A stretch of 64,000 bases of DNA, from assembly GCF_016746085.1 (NCBI RefSeq), contig NZ_JAERTZ010000033.1:42600-106599 (forward strand). Direction: 5' to 3'. Position 1 is the first letter of the stretch. The number at the start of each line of letters is the position of its first letter. This document shows positions 48,833-61,305 of the stretch, in pieces. The stretch is from Zobellella iuensis. GTDB taxonomy: Bacteria > Pseudomonadota > Gammaproteobacteria > Enterobacterales > Aeromonadaceae. The notes beneath the pieces were generated by a model that was not told where the DNA came from, ran no database searches, and saw nothing but the letters and a program-made list of their open reading frames with translations. A program made the position numbers and the translations under genes.

Positions 48833-49252
48833 TCACGCTTCGATTTTTCACCCCTGTACCGCTCCGCCATCGGTTTCGACCGCCTGGCGTCCCTGATGGA
48901 AAACGCCGCCAGCGGTACCAACAACGGCTACCCGCCGTACAATATCGAACTGCTCAGCGAAAACCAGTACCGCATCTCCATGGCCGTGGCCGGTTTTGGC
49001 CGGGACGAGCTGGAAATTACCAGCCATGAAAACACCCTGATGGTGAAAGGCCACAAGGAGCAGGAGCAGAATCCCAGGAATTATCTCTATCAGGGCATTG
49101 CCGAGCGCGGCTTCGAGCGCCGCTTTCAGTTGGCCGACCATATCAAGGTGGTGGGCGCCGATCTGGAAAACGGCCTGCTGCATATCGATCTGGTGCGTGA
49201 GGTGCCGGAGGCCGCCAAGCCGAAAACCATCGCCATCGGCCAGGCCGAGTAG
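48830..49252 (+). CDS. ibpA: Small heat-shock protein of IbpA/Hsp20 family
   Basis: 140 residues. N-terminus [20 protein letters not shown] is IbpA-type; the alpha-crystallin domain runs about 35-125 ([20 protein letters not shown] to [14 protein letters not shown]), and the tail ends [10 protein letters not shown] with the IxI contact motif. It holds unfolding proteins for DnaK/ClpB. The ATG at 48830 has GGAGG eight bases upstream; an ATG six bases earlier is too close to it. Heat control is indicated twice: sigma-32 promoter and ROSE-like leader. Confidence 0.94.
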   Translation: MSRFDFSPLYRSAIGFDRLASLMENAASGTNNGYPPYNIELLSENQYRISMAVAGFGRDELEITSHENTLMVKGHKEQEQNPRNYLYQGIAERGFERRFQLADHIKVVGADLENGLLHIDLVREVPEAAKPKTIAIGQAE

Positions 49253-49284
49253 CGCCCCGGCCCATCGCGCGGGCTCCGATAACA

Positions 49285-49309
49285 CAACGCCGGCATCATG
49301 CCGGCGTTG
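49285..49309. terminator. Shared hairpin between convergent ibpA and avtA
   Basis: CAACGCCGGCAT-C-ATGCCGGCGTTG, perfect 12-base arms, placed between the two convergent stops. T-runs are poor on both sides. Confidence 0.7.
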
Positions 49310-49315
49310 CTGTGT

Positions 49316-50569
49316 TTACGGCTGGCCGTAGAGTGCCAGTATTTCCCGCGCCAGTATCTCGATACCGGCCTTCACATCCGCTTCCGGCTGGGCGTAGTTG
49401 AGGCGGATGCACTCCTTGCTGTGCTGCCAGTCGCTGTCCTCTATGCCGGGGAAGAAGTAATGGCCGGGCACCACCAGCAGGCCCTGCTGCTTCAGGCGCT
49501 GGTAAAGCTCCTGGCAGTGGATGGGCAGGTCTTCGAACCACAGCCACAGGAAGAGGGCGCCTTCCGGCTTGTGGATATGGAACTGGGGCAGGGGAATGGC
49601 CTCCTGCAACCAGGCTACCGCCTGCTGCGCCTTGGCCTGGTAAAAGGGGCGTATGACCTGGTTGCTGAGCCGGATCACGTCGCCGCTTTCCATCATCGGC
49701 AGGGTCAGGGCCGGGCCCATGCTGCCCGGGGCCAGGTTGATGATACCGCTGATATTGGTGATGGCCTGGATGATGGCGGGCTGGGCCACCACTATGCCGC
49801 AGCGCACCCCGGGCAGACCCAGTTTGGACAGGCTCATGCACAGTATGGTGTTGTCGTTCCAGAACGGCTTGGCTTCGGTGAAGATGATGTTGGGGAAAGG
49901 GGTGCCGTAGGCGTTGTCGATCAGCAGGGGAATGCCCTTGTCCCGGGCAAGCTCGTCCAGGTGGATGATTTCCTCGTCGGTGAGCACGTTGCCGGTAGGA
50001 TTGGTGGGGCGGGAGACGCAGATCAGGCCGATATCGTCACCCACCTCCAGCTGCTCGAAGTCCACGTAGTATTTGAACAGGCCATCGTCCAGCTTGCGGA
50101 TATCCGGCTTGCAGGCGATGAAGTGATCCTCGTCCAGGGCGCTGTCGCCGTAGCCGATGTATTCCGGGGCCAGGGGAAAGAGCACCTTCTTCTTACGGCC
50201 ATCGGCGAACTCGCCGGCCAGCAGGTTGAACAGGTAGAAGAAGGCGGTCTGGCTGCCGTTGGTGAGGGCGATATGCTCGGGGCCCACCGGCCAGCCCAGC
50301 TCCCGGGACAACAGCCTGGCCAGGGCCTGGATAAAGGCATCCTTGCCCTGGGGACCGTCGTAGTTGGCGATGGCCTTCAGCAGATCGCCGGTCTTCAGCA
50401 GTTGCTGGGCCTGCTGGTCCAGGTAGGCGAGTACCTCCGGGATGGCGGCCGGGTTGCCGCCGCCCAGCATGATGGTGTTGGGCGCGGTCAGGCCCTGGTT
50501 GAGATCGTCCATCAACTGGGTGATACCGGCGTGGCGGCTAAACTTCTGACCGAATGCTGAAAATTCCAT
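49316..50569 (-). CDS. avtA: Valine-pyruvate aminotransferase AvtA
   Basis: 417 residues, fold-type I PLP enzyme, same length as the E. coli protein. N-terminus FGQKFSRHAGITQLMDDLN, phosphate-binding LTNGSQTAFFYLFNLLAG, NPTGNVLTDEE, LIDNAYGTPFP, and the PLP lysine in SLSKLGLPGVRCG. It exchanges amino groups between valine or alanine and their keto acids. No strong ribosome site is visible ahead of the ATG at 50569, but the start agrees with the family. Confidence 0.94.
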   Translation of the reverse strand: MEFSAFGQKFSRHAGITQLMDDLNQGLTAPNTIMLGGGNPAAIPEVLAYLDQQAQQLLKTGDLLKAIANYDGPQGKDAFIQALARLLSRELGWPVGPEHIALTNGSQTAFFYLFNLLAGEFADGRKKKVLFPLAPEYIGYGDSALDEDHFIACKPDIRKLDDGLFKYYVDFEQLEVGDDIGLICVSRPTNPTGNVLTDEEIIHLDELARDKGIPLLIDNAYGTPFPNIIFTEAKPFWNDNTILCMSLSKLGLPGVRCGIVVAQPAIIQAITNISGIINLAPGSMGPALTLPMMESGDVIRLSNQVIRPFYQAKAQQAVAWLQEAIPLPQFHIHKPEGALFLWLWFEDLPIHCQELYQRLKQQGLLVVPGHYFFPGIEDSDWQHSKECIRLNYAQPEADVKAGIEILAREILALYGQP

Positions 50570-50670
50570 GGGATAACTACCAAAGGGGATATTGTTGCTG
50601 AAACAGCCACGTTAGCCCATATTGTCCCCGCTGTCGACCGGGGTGAGGGGCAGAATCCATCGGTAGCAAG

Positions 50671-50700
50671 GGAGCACTGTTTCATGTGAAACAGTGCTCC
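50671..50700. promoter_or_regulatory. 14-base-arm hairpin containing a parS-like core
   Basis: GGAGCACTGTTTCA-TG-TGAAACAGTGCTCC is a perfect inverted repeat. The inner 16 bases TGTTTCATGTGAAACA (50678-50693) differ from parS only by T for C at the centre. It sits seven bases after the ABM-family stop and may also act as its terminator hairpin. Confidence 0.5.
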
Positions 50701-50706
50701 TTCCAT

Positions 50707-51048
50707 TCAATAGGAATAGGTCTGGGTCGGTTTGGCGTACTTGGAAGCTTGGGCTTCATAGCTGAGTTTGAGGGCCAGCACGGTGCACTTTTCGTCGCTT
50801 TCGAGGAAGGGGGAAAGCTCGTTGAGCATATGCTGGCGGTCGGGGGAGTCGTGCCAGCGTTCCCAACTGCCGATATTCTCCCAGTTGGAAATCACATAGA
50901 AGTGGTTGGGATGGTTGAGGTCACGGTAGGCATCGCCCTTGAGGAAGCCGGGTCTGTCGGTGATCTGCAGCATCAGGCGGCGCACCGTGTCCTGATAAAC
51001 CTCTTCCAACCCTTCGGCGACGTGACGTTCGATAATGACTTTGATCAT
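50707..51048 (-). CDS. Antibiotic biosynthesis monooxygenase (ABM) superfamily protein
   Basis: 113 residues, ferredoxin-like ABM fold: MIKVIIERHVAEGLEEVYQD, then HFYVISNWENIGSWERWHDS with the conserved W-x-S/W-x-x-W region. Members include heme-degrading and quinol monooxygenases; catalytic identity cannot be set from sequence. No neighbour suggests a pathway. The gap 50570-50706 to avtA holds only the parS-like hairpin. Confidence 0.8.
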   Translation of the reverse strand: MIKVIIERHVAEGLEEVYQDTVRRLMLQITDRPGFLKGDAYRDLNHPNHFYVISNWENIGSWERWHDSPDRQHMLNELSPFLESDEKCTVLALKLSYEAQASKYAKPTQTYSY

Positions 51049-51162
51049 AGGCAGTATCCTTGCTGCTGAATGACATCACTGAGTTAATGGTTTTATCGTA
51101 TTGCGAGCGGCTATTTAATATGTAACACAGATTCTTCCCGGTTTTGGTAAGACCAGAGAATT

Positions 51163-51192
51163 TAATAAAAAGCCCCGCGCGGAGCGGGGCTT
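51163..51192 (-). terminator. Terminator of glyQS
   Basis: On the minus strand AAGCCCCGC-TCCGC-GCGGGGCTT runs into TTTATTAAA, eight bases after the glyS stop. Confidence 0.9.
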
Positions 51193-51199
51193 AAGCCGG

Positions 51200-53269
51200 T
51201 TACTGCAGCAGGGAGATGTCCGCTATCTGCAGGAAGAGGTTGCGCAGCTGGTTGAGCAGGGCCAGGCGGTTGAGGCGGATGGCTTCGTCGTCGGCCATCA
51301 CCATCACCTGGTCGAAGAAGCTGTCCACCCCTTCGCGCAGGGCGGCCAGTGCGTTCAGGGCGCTGCCGTAGTCGCCGGCGGCGAACAGCGGCGCCAGCCG
51401 GGCGGAAAGCTCCGCCAGCTGGCTTGCCAGCACTTTCTCCGCCTCGTCCTGCAACAGGGCCGGGTTCACCTCGGCGGGAATGTCGCCGTCGAACTTGGCC
51501 AGGATATTGCCCACCCGCTTGTTGGCGGCGGCCAGGGCGGCGGCGGCCTCCAGCTGGCGGAAGGCGCTCACGGCCCTGACCCGGGCGTCGAAGTCGGCGG
51601 GACGGGTCGGCCTGCGGGCCAGCACCGCCTGGATGACGTCCACCCCATAACCCAGATCCTGGTACCAGGCGCGGAAGCGGCCCAGCATAAAGTCCAGCAC
51701 CTCGTCGGCCACCCGGGCGTTGGAGAGCTTATCGCCATAGAGGGCGCGGGCCTGCTCGATCAACACCACCAGATCCAGGTCGTAGCCCTTCTCGACGATG
51801 ATGCGCAGGGTACCCAGGGCGGCCCGGCGCAGGGCGAAGGGATCCTTGTCGCCCTTGGGCGCCTGGCCGATGCCGAAGATGCCCGCCAGGGTATCCAGCT
51901 TGTCGGCCAGGGCCAGGGCGGCGGAGATGTCCTGGCCGGGCAGCTCGTCACCGGCGAAGCGGGGCTGGTACTGCTCCTTCAGGGCCAGGGCCACGGCCTC
52001 GGGCTCGCCGTCGTGGCGGGCGTAGTGCATGCCCATCACCCCCTGGGTGTCGGTGAATTCGAACACCATGTTGGTCATCAGATCGCATTTGGACAGCAGG
52101 CCGGCCCGTTCGGCCAGCGCCCGGTCGGCGCCGATGGCGGCGGCGATAAAGCCGGACAGGACGCTGATGCGCTCGGACTTCTCCCGCACCGTGCCCAGCT
52201 GCTGCTGGAACAGCACATGGTCCAGCTGCTCCAGGCGGGAGATCAGCGGGGCCTTGCGGTCGGTGTTGAAGAAGAACTCGGCGTCGGCCAGGCGCGGGCG
52301 CACCACCTTCTCGTTGCCGCTGATGATCTGGCTCGGGTCCTTGGACTCGATGTTGGTGACAAAGATAAAGGTCGGCAGCAGGCGGCCATCGGCGTCGTAC
52401 ACCGGGAAGTACTTTTGGTCGCCTTTCATGGTGTGCACCAGGGCTTCCGCCGGCACCGCCAGGAATTTCTCCTCGAAGGCGGCGGTGAGCACCACCGGCC
52501 ACTCCACCAGGGAGGTGACTTCCTCCAGCAGCTCGTCGTCCAGATCGGCGACACCGCCCGCGGCGGCGGCGGCCTGCTCGACCCCGGCCCTGATCATCGC
52601 CTTGCGGCGTTCGAAGTCGGCCAGCACCTTGCCGCGCTCTTCCAGCTGTTGCAGGTAATGATCGGCATGCTCCAGCTGGAACTCCTGCTCACCCATAAAG
52701 CGGTGGCCGCGCAGGGTGCGGGCGGCGTCGACGCCCAGTATGGTGGCGGGCAGCAGCCGGTCGCCCAGCAGCAGGGTGACGGTATGCACCGGGCGGATGA
52801 ACTGGGTGGACTTGTCGCCCCAGCGCATGGCCTTGGGGATCGGCAGCCGGCTCAGGGCCTGCTCGACCATGGCCGGCAGCAGCTCGGCGGCGGTCTTGCC
52901 CTTGACGTCGGCCAGGTGCACCAGCCATTCGCCCTTGTCGGTCTTCAGCCGGCCGGCCTGCTCGATGCCAATGCCGTTGCCGGCGGCCCAGCCCAGGGCC
53001 GCCTTGGTGGGCTTGCCTTCGGCGTCGAAGGCGGCCTGCACGGCGGGACCGCGCTTTTCGATCTGCTTGTCGGCCTGGGTCGCGGCCAGCCCGGTGACCT
53101 GCACCGCCAGCCGGCGGGGGGCGGCGTACCAGCGCACCTCGGCGAAGGGCAGCTCGGCGCCGGTCAGCTCAAGACCGAGGTGGTCGGCGAAGGCTTCGCC
53201 CAGGCTGCGCAGCGCCTTGGGCGGCAGTTCTTCGGTACCAATTTCTACCAGGAAATTCTGTTCGGCCAT
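51200..53269 (-). CDS. glyS: Glycyl-tRNA synthetase beta subunit
   Basis: 689 residues, the same length as E. coli GlyS. It starts [20 protein letters not shown], contains the HD-like domain and the C-terminal anticodon-binding region ([26 protein letters not shown]). With GlyQ it forms the alpha2-beta2 enzyme that charges tRNA-Gly. Four bases separate it from glyQ. Confidence 0.97.
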   Translation of the reverse strand: MAEQNFLVEIGTEELPPKALRSLGEAFADHLGLELTGAELPFAEVRWYAAPRRLAVQVTGLAATQADKQIEKRGPAVQAAFDAEGKPTKAALGWAAGNGIGIEQAGRLKTDKGEWLVHLADVKGKTAAELLPAMVEQALSRLPIPKAMRWGDKSTQFIRPVHTVTLLLGDRLLPATILGVDAARTLRGHRFMGEQEFQLEHADHYLQQLEERGKVLADFERRKAMIRAGVEQAAAAAGGVADLDDELLEEVTSLVEWPVVLTAAFEEKFLAVPAEALVHTMKGDQKYFPVYDADGRLLPTFIFVTNIESKDPSQIISGNEKVVRPRLADAEFFFNTDRKAPLISRLEQLDHVLFQQQLGTVREKSERISVLSGFIAAAIGADRALAERAGLLSKCDLMTNMVFEFTDTQGVMGMHYARHDGEPEAVALALKEQYQPRFAGDELPGQDISAALALADKLDTLAGIFGIGQAPKGDKDPFALRRAALGTLRIIVEKGYDLDLVVLIEQARALYGDKLSNARVADEVLDFMLGRFRAWYQDLGYGVDVIQAVLARRPTRPADFDARVRAVSAFRQLEAAAALAAANKRVGNILAKFDGDIPAEVNPALLQDEAEKVLASQLAELSARLAPLFAAGDYGSALNALAALREGVDSFFDQVMVMADDEAIRLNRLALLNQLRNLFLQIADISLLQ

Positions 53270-53273
53270 GCCC

Positions 53274-54185
53274 TTATCCTTCTTTCTTACACATGGGGAA
53301 GCCCAGGGCTTCGCGGGAGGCGTAGTAGGCCTCGGCGACGGCCTTGGTCAGGGTGCGGATGCGCAGTATATAGCGCTGGCGTTCGGTCACCGAAATCGCC
53401 TTGCGGGCATCCAGCAGGTTGAAGGCGTGGCCCGCTTTCAGGATCCGCTCGTAGGCGGGCAGGGGCAGCGGTTTTTCCAGTGCCAGCAGGTGCTGGCACT
53501 CCTTCTCGCACTGCTCGAAGAAGCCGAACAGGAAGTCCACATCGGCATGTTCGAAGTTGTAGGTGGACTGTTCCACCTCGTTCTGGTGGAAAATGTCGCC
53601 GTAGGTGGTCTTGCCCAGGGGGCCGTCGCACCACACCAGATCGTAGACCGAGTCCACGCCCTGGATATACATGGCCAGGCGCTCCAGGCCGTAGGTGATC
53701 TCGCCGGTCACCGGCTTGCACTCCAGGCCGCCCACCTGCTGGAAGTAGGTGAACTGGGTCACTTCCATGCCGTTGAGCCAGACTTCCCAGCCCAGGCCCC
53801 AGGCGCCCAGGGTGGGGTTTTCCCAGTTGTCTTCCACGAAGCGGATATCATGCACCAGGGGATCCAGGCCCAGCTCCTTCAGCGAGCCCAGGTACAGTTC
53901 CTGGAGATTGTCCGGTGACGGCTTGATGATCACCTGGAACTGGTAATAGTGCTGCAGCCGGTTGGGGTTTTCGCCGTAGCGGCCGTCGGTGGGGCGGCGG
54001 GAGGGCTGCACATAGGCGGTGGCGATCGGCTCCGGCCCTATGGCCCGCAGGCAGGTCATGGGGTGGGAGGTGCCGGCACCCACTTCCATATCCAGCGGCT
54101 GCACTATGGTGCAGCCTTGCCGGGCCCAGTAATCCTGCAATGTCAGGATCAGACCCTGAAAGGTATTGATATCGAATTTTTGCAT
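53274..54185 (-). CDS. glyQ: Glycyl-tRNA synthetase alpha subunit
   Basis: 303 residues, as in E. coli. The start ATG 54185 gives [20 protein letters not shown]; an upstream in-frame extension of 37 residues has no family similarity. Class II core motifs ([18 protein letters not shown] and the [21 protein letters not shown] region) carry the catalytic site. It is divergent from tag, 101 bases away. Confidence 0.97.
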   Translation of the reverse strand: MQKFDINTFQGLILTLQDYWARQGCTIVQPLDMEVGAGTSHPMTCLRAIGPEPIATAYVQPSRRPTDGRYGENPNRLQHYYQFQVIIKPSPDNLQELYLGSLKELGLDPLVHDIRFVEDNWENPTLGAWGLGWEVWLNGMEVTQFTYFQQVGGLECKPVTGEITYGLERLAMYIQGVDSVYDLVWCDGPLGKTTYGDIFHQNEVEQSTYNFEHADVDFLFGFFEQCEKECQHLLALEKPLPLPAYERILKAGHAFNLLDARKAISVTERQRYILRIRTLTKAVAEAYYASREALGFPMCKKEG

Positions 54186-54286
54186 GATGTTCGCGCCTTG
54201 ATATAGGTGCATTCGCAGTGTGAAACTAGGCCAAAGAGTATACCTGCTGACCCGGTGTGAATATAGGCTGAATTCGAGGAGTGACC

Positions 54287-54856
54287 ATGCTGGCACGTTG
54301 CGGTTGGGTCAATGAAGACCCGCGTTATATCCATTATCACGATCATGAATGGGGGCGGCCCGAGTACGACGGCCGGGCCCTGTTTGAAAAGCTGTGCCTG
54401 GATGGCCAGCAGGCCGGCCTGAGCTGGTTCACCATCCTTTGCAAGATCCCGGGCTACCGGGCCGCCTTCGCCGGTTTCGAGCCGGAGCTGGTCGCCCGCT
54501 TTGGCGAGGAGGATGTCGAACGGCTGATGCAGGACAGGGGCATAGTGCGCAACCGGCTCAAGATCCAGTCGGTCATCAAAAATGCCCGGGCCTACCTGGC
54601 GATGGAGGAAGAGGGGCTCGATTTCGGCCGCTGGCTGTGGGACTTCGTCGGTGGTGAGCCGGTGGTGAACCGCTGGCCCAGCCTGAGCGCGGTGCCGGCC
54701 ACCACCCCGGCCTCGGACGCCATGGCGAAGGCGCTGAAGCGGCGGGGCTTCTCCTTCGTGGGCAGCACCATCTGCTATGCCTTTATGCAGGCGACCGGCA
54801 TGGTGAACGATCACCTGCTGAGCTGCCCCTGCCATCCGGACAACGTCAGCCATTGA
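54287..54856 (+). CDS. tag: DNA-3-methyladenine glycosylase I
   Basis: 189 residues. Removes 3-methyladenine from alkylated DNA. The zinc ligands are in place: Cys5 and His18 near the N-terminus ([23 protein letters not shown]) and a His/Cys pair in [13 protein letters not shown] at the end; the helix-hairpin-helix glycosylase core has [12 protein letters not shown] with the catalytic glutamate region before it. ATG 54287 with GAGGAG upstream is preferred over a GTG two codons earlier. Divergent glyQ-tag order is common in this group. Confidence 0.95.
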   Translation: MLARCGWVNEDPRYIHYHDHEWGRPEYDGRALFEKLCLDGQQAGLSWFTILCKIPGYRAAFAGFEPELVARFGEEDVERLMQDRGIVRNRLKIQSVIKNARAYLAMEEEGLDFGRWLWDFVGGEPVVNRWPSLSAVPATTPASDAMAKALKRRGFSFVGSTICYAFMQATGMVNDHLLSCPCHPDNVSH

Positions 54857-54942
54857 CATCTGGCCGCAAGGAGTCTTTGTCGAACGCCTTGGAGGGCGTT
54901 ATATTGTCGGGTACTTGTGCTCGTTATAAACGGAACCCTGAT

Positions 54943-55593
54943 ATGAAAAAAATCTGCTTGGCCGTGGCTGCGGCGATGGCCCTTTCTGCCTGTACCACCA
55001 ACCCCTATACCGGTGAATCCCAGGCCTCCAAGGCGGCGGTGGGCAGTGGCATCGGCGCCCTGGCCGGGGCGGTTATCGGCGGCGCTTCCGCCAGCTCCAG
55101 CGATCGCAAGAAGGGTATCCTGATCGGCGCCGCCAGCGGCGCGGCCCTGGGCGGTGGCGTGGGTTACTACATGGACGTGCAGGAAGCCAAGTTGCGGGAC
55201 CAGATGCGCGGCACCGGCGTCAGCGTGACCCGCAATGGCGACAACATCATCCTCAATATGCCGAGCGCCATCACCTTCGCGGTGAACAGCGCCGATCTGT
55301 CGCCCAACTTCTACAACACCCTGAGCGGGGTGGCCTTGGTACTGAAAGAGTACGACAAGACCTGGGTGCACGTGGTCGGCCATACCGACAACACCGGCTC
55401 CGCCAGCCACAACCAGGGGCTGTCCGAGCGTCGTGCCGCTTCCGTGGGCCAGTTCCTGATCAGCCAGGGTGCGGCCGCCAACCGGTTCAATATCCACGGC
55501 GTGGGCTTCAACCAGCCGGTGGCCAGCAATGACACCGAGCAGGGCCGGGCGCAGAACCGTCGGGTGGAGATCACTCTGAGCCCCATGTCCTGA
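54943..55593 (+). CDS. OmpA-family lipoprotein, YiaD-like
   Basis: 216 residues. Lipoprotein signal with lipobox LSAC (Cys17), then a glycine-rich segment (GSGIGALAGAVIGGASA and GAASGAALGGGVGYYMD), and a C-terminal OmpA peptidoglycan-binding domain (FAVNSADLSPNFYNTL, VVGHTDNTGSASHNQGLSERRA, QGRAQNRRVEI). It would anchor the outer membrane to peptidoglycan. Start ATG 54943 yields the proper signal. A strong terminator follows, shared with the convergent AEC gene. Confidence 0.92.
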   Translation: MKKICLAVAAAMALSACTTNPYTGESQASKAAVGSGIGALAGAVIGGASASSSDRKKGILIGAASGAALGGGVGYYMDVQEAKLRDQMRGTGVSVTRNGDNIILNMPSAITFAVNSADLSPNFYNTLSGVALVLKEYDKTWVHVVGHTDNTGSASHNQGLSERRAASVGQFLISQGAAANRFNIHGVGFNQPVASNDTEQGRAQNRRVEITLSPMS

Positions 55594-55643
55594 GCCGGAT
55601 CGCGGGCGTCTGCCGGTAGGCCGGCGAAATACTGCGTTGAGAG

Positions 55644-55667
55644 ATGCCCGCGTCGCGGGCATTTTTT
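55644..55667 (+). terminator. Rho-independent terminator after the YiaD-like gene
   Basis: ATGCCCGC-GTC-GCGGGCAT followed by a T-run; the T-run touches the stop of the convergent transporter gene. Confidence 0.9.
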
Positions 55668-56592
55668 ATGGCCGCAGCCAGGCCAGCAGCGACATCCATA
55701 CCGGCAATACCGCCATGGCCAGCAGGGTCTGGCCGGTGATGATGGCGGCCATCAGCGGGGCGTTGCCGCCCATCTGCCGGGCCAGGATATAGGACGAGGT
55801 GGCGGTGGGCAGGGCGGTGAAGAGCACCACCACCCCCAGCTCGATCTCGCCCAGCCCGGTCAGCCAGCCGATCAGCAGGGCCAGTACGGGCAGGGCGGCG
55901 AACTTGATGGCGCAGGCCTGCCAGAAGGCCCGGCCGGTGCCGCGCAACGCTTTCAGCTGCAGCGCCACCCCCACCGCGATCAGCCCCAAGGGCAGGGCCG
56001 CCTGGCCGGCCAGGCTCAGGGTATCCCGGCTCCAGCCCGGCAGGCCGATGCCGGTGGCATTGAGGGCGATGCCGATCACGCAGCCCAGCAGCAGGGGATT
56101 TTTGGCCAGGGCCTTAATGGCATTCCAGAGCCCGGACTGGTCGCCGCCGTCGACGCCCACGAACATCAGCACGCAGAGGATATTGACCAGGGGTACCATG
56201 ACGGCGATGGCCACGGCGGCGGCGGTGATGCCGGCGTCGCCGTAGAGGGCGGCGGCCCCGGCCAGGCCCACGTAGGTATTGAAGCGCAGGGCGCCCTGGA
56301 ATACCGAGGTGAAGGAGGGTATGTCCAGCTCCAGGCGGTGGCGCAGCAGCCACAGCACCGTGGCCAACCCCAGCAGCAGGCCAGCGAGCAGGCCGACCAT
56401 GCCGGTGAAGGCGACCTGGCCGAAGTCGGCGGTGGCCAGGGTACTGATCAGCATGGCCGGAAACAGCAGGAAGTAGATGAAGCGTTCGGCGCCGTGCCAG
56501 AACTGTTCGTCGGGAAAACGCAGCCGGCGGAGCAGGGCGCCGGTGAGGATCAGCAGGAAGAGGGGGCCAAGGGCATGGCTGACGGCCAGCAT
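55666..56592 (-). CDS. AEC-family (auxin efflux carrier) transporter
   Basis: 308 residues, ten hydrophobic segments in two five-helix halves. Family features are the N-terminal FLLILTGALLRRL and, in the second half, SLAGQAALPLGLIAVGVAL with ALPTATSSYILARQMGG near the end. Bacterial members transport dicarboxylates such as malate or malonate; the substrate here is unknown. AAGGAT precedes the start. Confidence 0.9.
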   Translation of the reverse strand: MLAVSHALGPLFLLILTGALLRRLRFPDEQFWHGAERFIYFLLFPAMLISTLATADFGQVAFTGMVGLLAGLLLGLATVLWLLRHRLELDIPSFTSVFQGALRFNTYVGLAGAAALYGDAGITAAAVAIAVMVPLVNILCVLMFVGVDGGDQSGLWNAIKALAKNPLLLGCVIGIALNATGIGLPGWSRDTLSLAGQAALPLGLIAVGVALQLKALRGTGRAFWQACAIKFAALPVLALLIGWLTGLGEIELGVVVLFTALPTATSSYILARQMGGNAPLMAAIITGQTLLAMAVLPVWMSLLAWLRP

Positions 56593-56671
56593 GGGTATCC
56601 TTACAAAGAGTGTTGTTTGGACCCCTAGCTTATCAGCTGGCGCTGGGCGGCCCTATCCGCCTTTCGGCGAG

Positions 56672-56917
56672 TCATGCGCCTTTCTGGATCAGGAACTGAT
56701 AGGGCAACTGCTCTATCTGGCTGGACAGCAGCAAATGGTCCATAAAGCGGCAGAAGCTGGGGATATCCCGAGTGGTGGAGGGATCGTCGGCGGTGATCAG
56801 CAGGGTCTCGCCGCTGGCCATGTTGCGTACCTGCTTGCGCACCATCATTACCGGCTCGGGACAGCGCAGGCCGGTGGCATCCAGTATGTGTTGGGCATCG
56901 GAAAAGGAAAAATTCAT
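56672..56917 (-). CDS. tusA: Sulfur carrier protein TusA
   Basis: 81 residues. The catalytic motif [14 protein letters not shown] holds the persulfide-carrying cysteine (Cys19). TusA passes sulfur from IscS to TusBCD for thiolation of tRNA U34 and to molybdenum cofactor enzymes. Interestingly mnmE, which modifies the same wobble base, is also in this window. Confidence 0.94.
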   Translation of the reverse strand: MNFSFSDAQHILDATGLRCPEPVMMVRKQVRNMASGETLLITADDPSTTRDIPSFCRFMDHLLLSSQIEQLPYQFLIQKGA

Positions 56918-56988
56918 GGTTCTACTACCTGGTCGTTAACCCCGTCTATATTACCCTTGCTGAATAAATGGTCAACCGTGACCACGAT

Positions 56989-57016
56989 CAAAAAAGGGCA
57001 GGGAAAGCCCCTGCCC
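56989..57016 (-). terminator. Terminator of fadBA
   Basis: On the minus strand GGGCAGGGG-CTTT-CCCTGCCC is followed by TTTTTT. Confidence 0.88.
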
Positions 57017-57047
57017 AAAATCGACCATAGAAGTTTCTTGTTTTCCC

Positions 57048-60378
<3,331 letters not shown>

Positions 60379-60474
60379 CCTCATATCTCCTTGTTCCCTT
60401 GGGCTGCTCCGACTCTCCCGGGCAGGGATGGGCTCACTATGAACAGAAAAACAGCGGATTTCAACACCTATTTT

Positions 60475-60486
60475 AAACAATTGTTT
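60475..60486. promoter_or_regulatory. PsrA-like operator upstream of fadBA
   Basis: AAACAATTGTTT, a perfect palindrome of the form AAAC-N4-GTTT as described for PsrA sites, 97 bases before fadB. No E. coli FadR-type site is visible. The 280-base spacer to yigZ also holds GCAACA-A-TGTTGC at 60564-60576. Confidence 0.5.
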
Positions 60487-60658
60487 TAATTTTATGTGGC
60501 TCCTGTTAACGGCGCTAACCGGCGTACCCGAATGAGCAAAAGATGACTTCCCTGCCCGATTCGGCAACAATGTTGCGCTCTTTTTTCCAGGCCGGCCGAC
60601 AGGGTCGAATAAACAATAGCAGGCGGGCTTTGCCGTAACCGGGATCCGTACCGTGAAT

Positions 60659-61282
60659 ATGTCTCCTTATCCGGTTCCTGCCGCGCCCCTGGTGTGGGAG
60701 CAGGACATCAAGAAAAGTCGCTTCATCGTCTATCTGGCCCATACGCCGGACCCAGAGGCGGCGAAAGCCTTTATCGATTCGGTGCGGGCCCGGGAACCTT
60801 CCGCCGGCCACCACTGCTGGGCATTCGTGGCCGGTGCACCGCCGGATTCCCGGGTGCTCGGCTTCAGCGACGATGGCGAGCCGTCGGGCACCGCCGGCAA
60901 GCCCATACTGGCCCAGTTGCAGGGATCCGGCATCGGCGAGATCACCGCGGTGGTCAGCCGCTACTTCGGCGGCATCAAGCTGGGTACCGGCGGTCTGGTG
61001 CGGGCCTACGGTGGCACTGTGGCATCGGCCCTGGCGCAACTGGAGACCCGGGAGCGGCGTATCATGGGGTGTTTGAGGGTCAGCGTCGATTACGGCGATA
61101 TGGCGCTGCTGGAGTTCCTGCTGGGAGAGGTTCAGGGACAGTGGCTGGAAGTCGACTACGGCGCCGAAGTGAAGGGCGTCTTGTCGGTCGAGGCGCGAAC
61201 CATTCCCGAATTCTGTCGCCAGCTGCGGGATCGAAGCCAAGGACGAGTGGTTGCCAGGCCGGTTGAATCGGCATCTGGCTAA
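60659..61282 (+). CDS. yigZ: YigZ/IMPACT-family protein
   Basis: 207 residues. The N-terminal UPF0029 (IMPACT) domain shows [42 protein letters not shown] and [20 protein letters not shown]; a small C-terminal DUF1949 domain follows. Function is uncertain, possibly translation-related. The ATG at 60659 aligns with the E. coli start; a GTG two codons earlier is possible. Order yigZ-trkH-hemG-16S is as in E. coli, but pepQ, which precedes yigZ there, is absent. Confidence 0.9.
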   Translation: MSPYPVPAAPLVWEQDIKKSRFIVYLAHTPDPEAAKAFIDSVRAREPSAGHHCWAFVAGAPPDSRVLGFSDDGEPSGTAGKPILAQLQGSGIGEITAVVSRYFGGIKLGTGGLVRAYGGTVASALAQLETRERRIMGCLRVSVDYGDMALLEFLLGEVQGQWLEVDYGAEVKGVLSVEARTIPEFCRQLRDRSQGRVVARPVESASG

Positions 61283-61305
61283 ATTATCAGTGTATTGGAA
61301 GCACC

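Noticed and set aside
54853..54942. Longer N-terminus for the YiaD-like lipoprotein
   Set aside because: It would bury the signal peptide and lipobox; the ATG at 54943 gives a normal lipoprotein signal.
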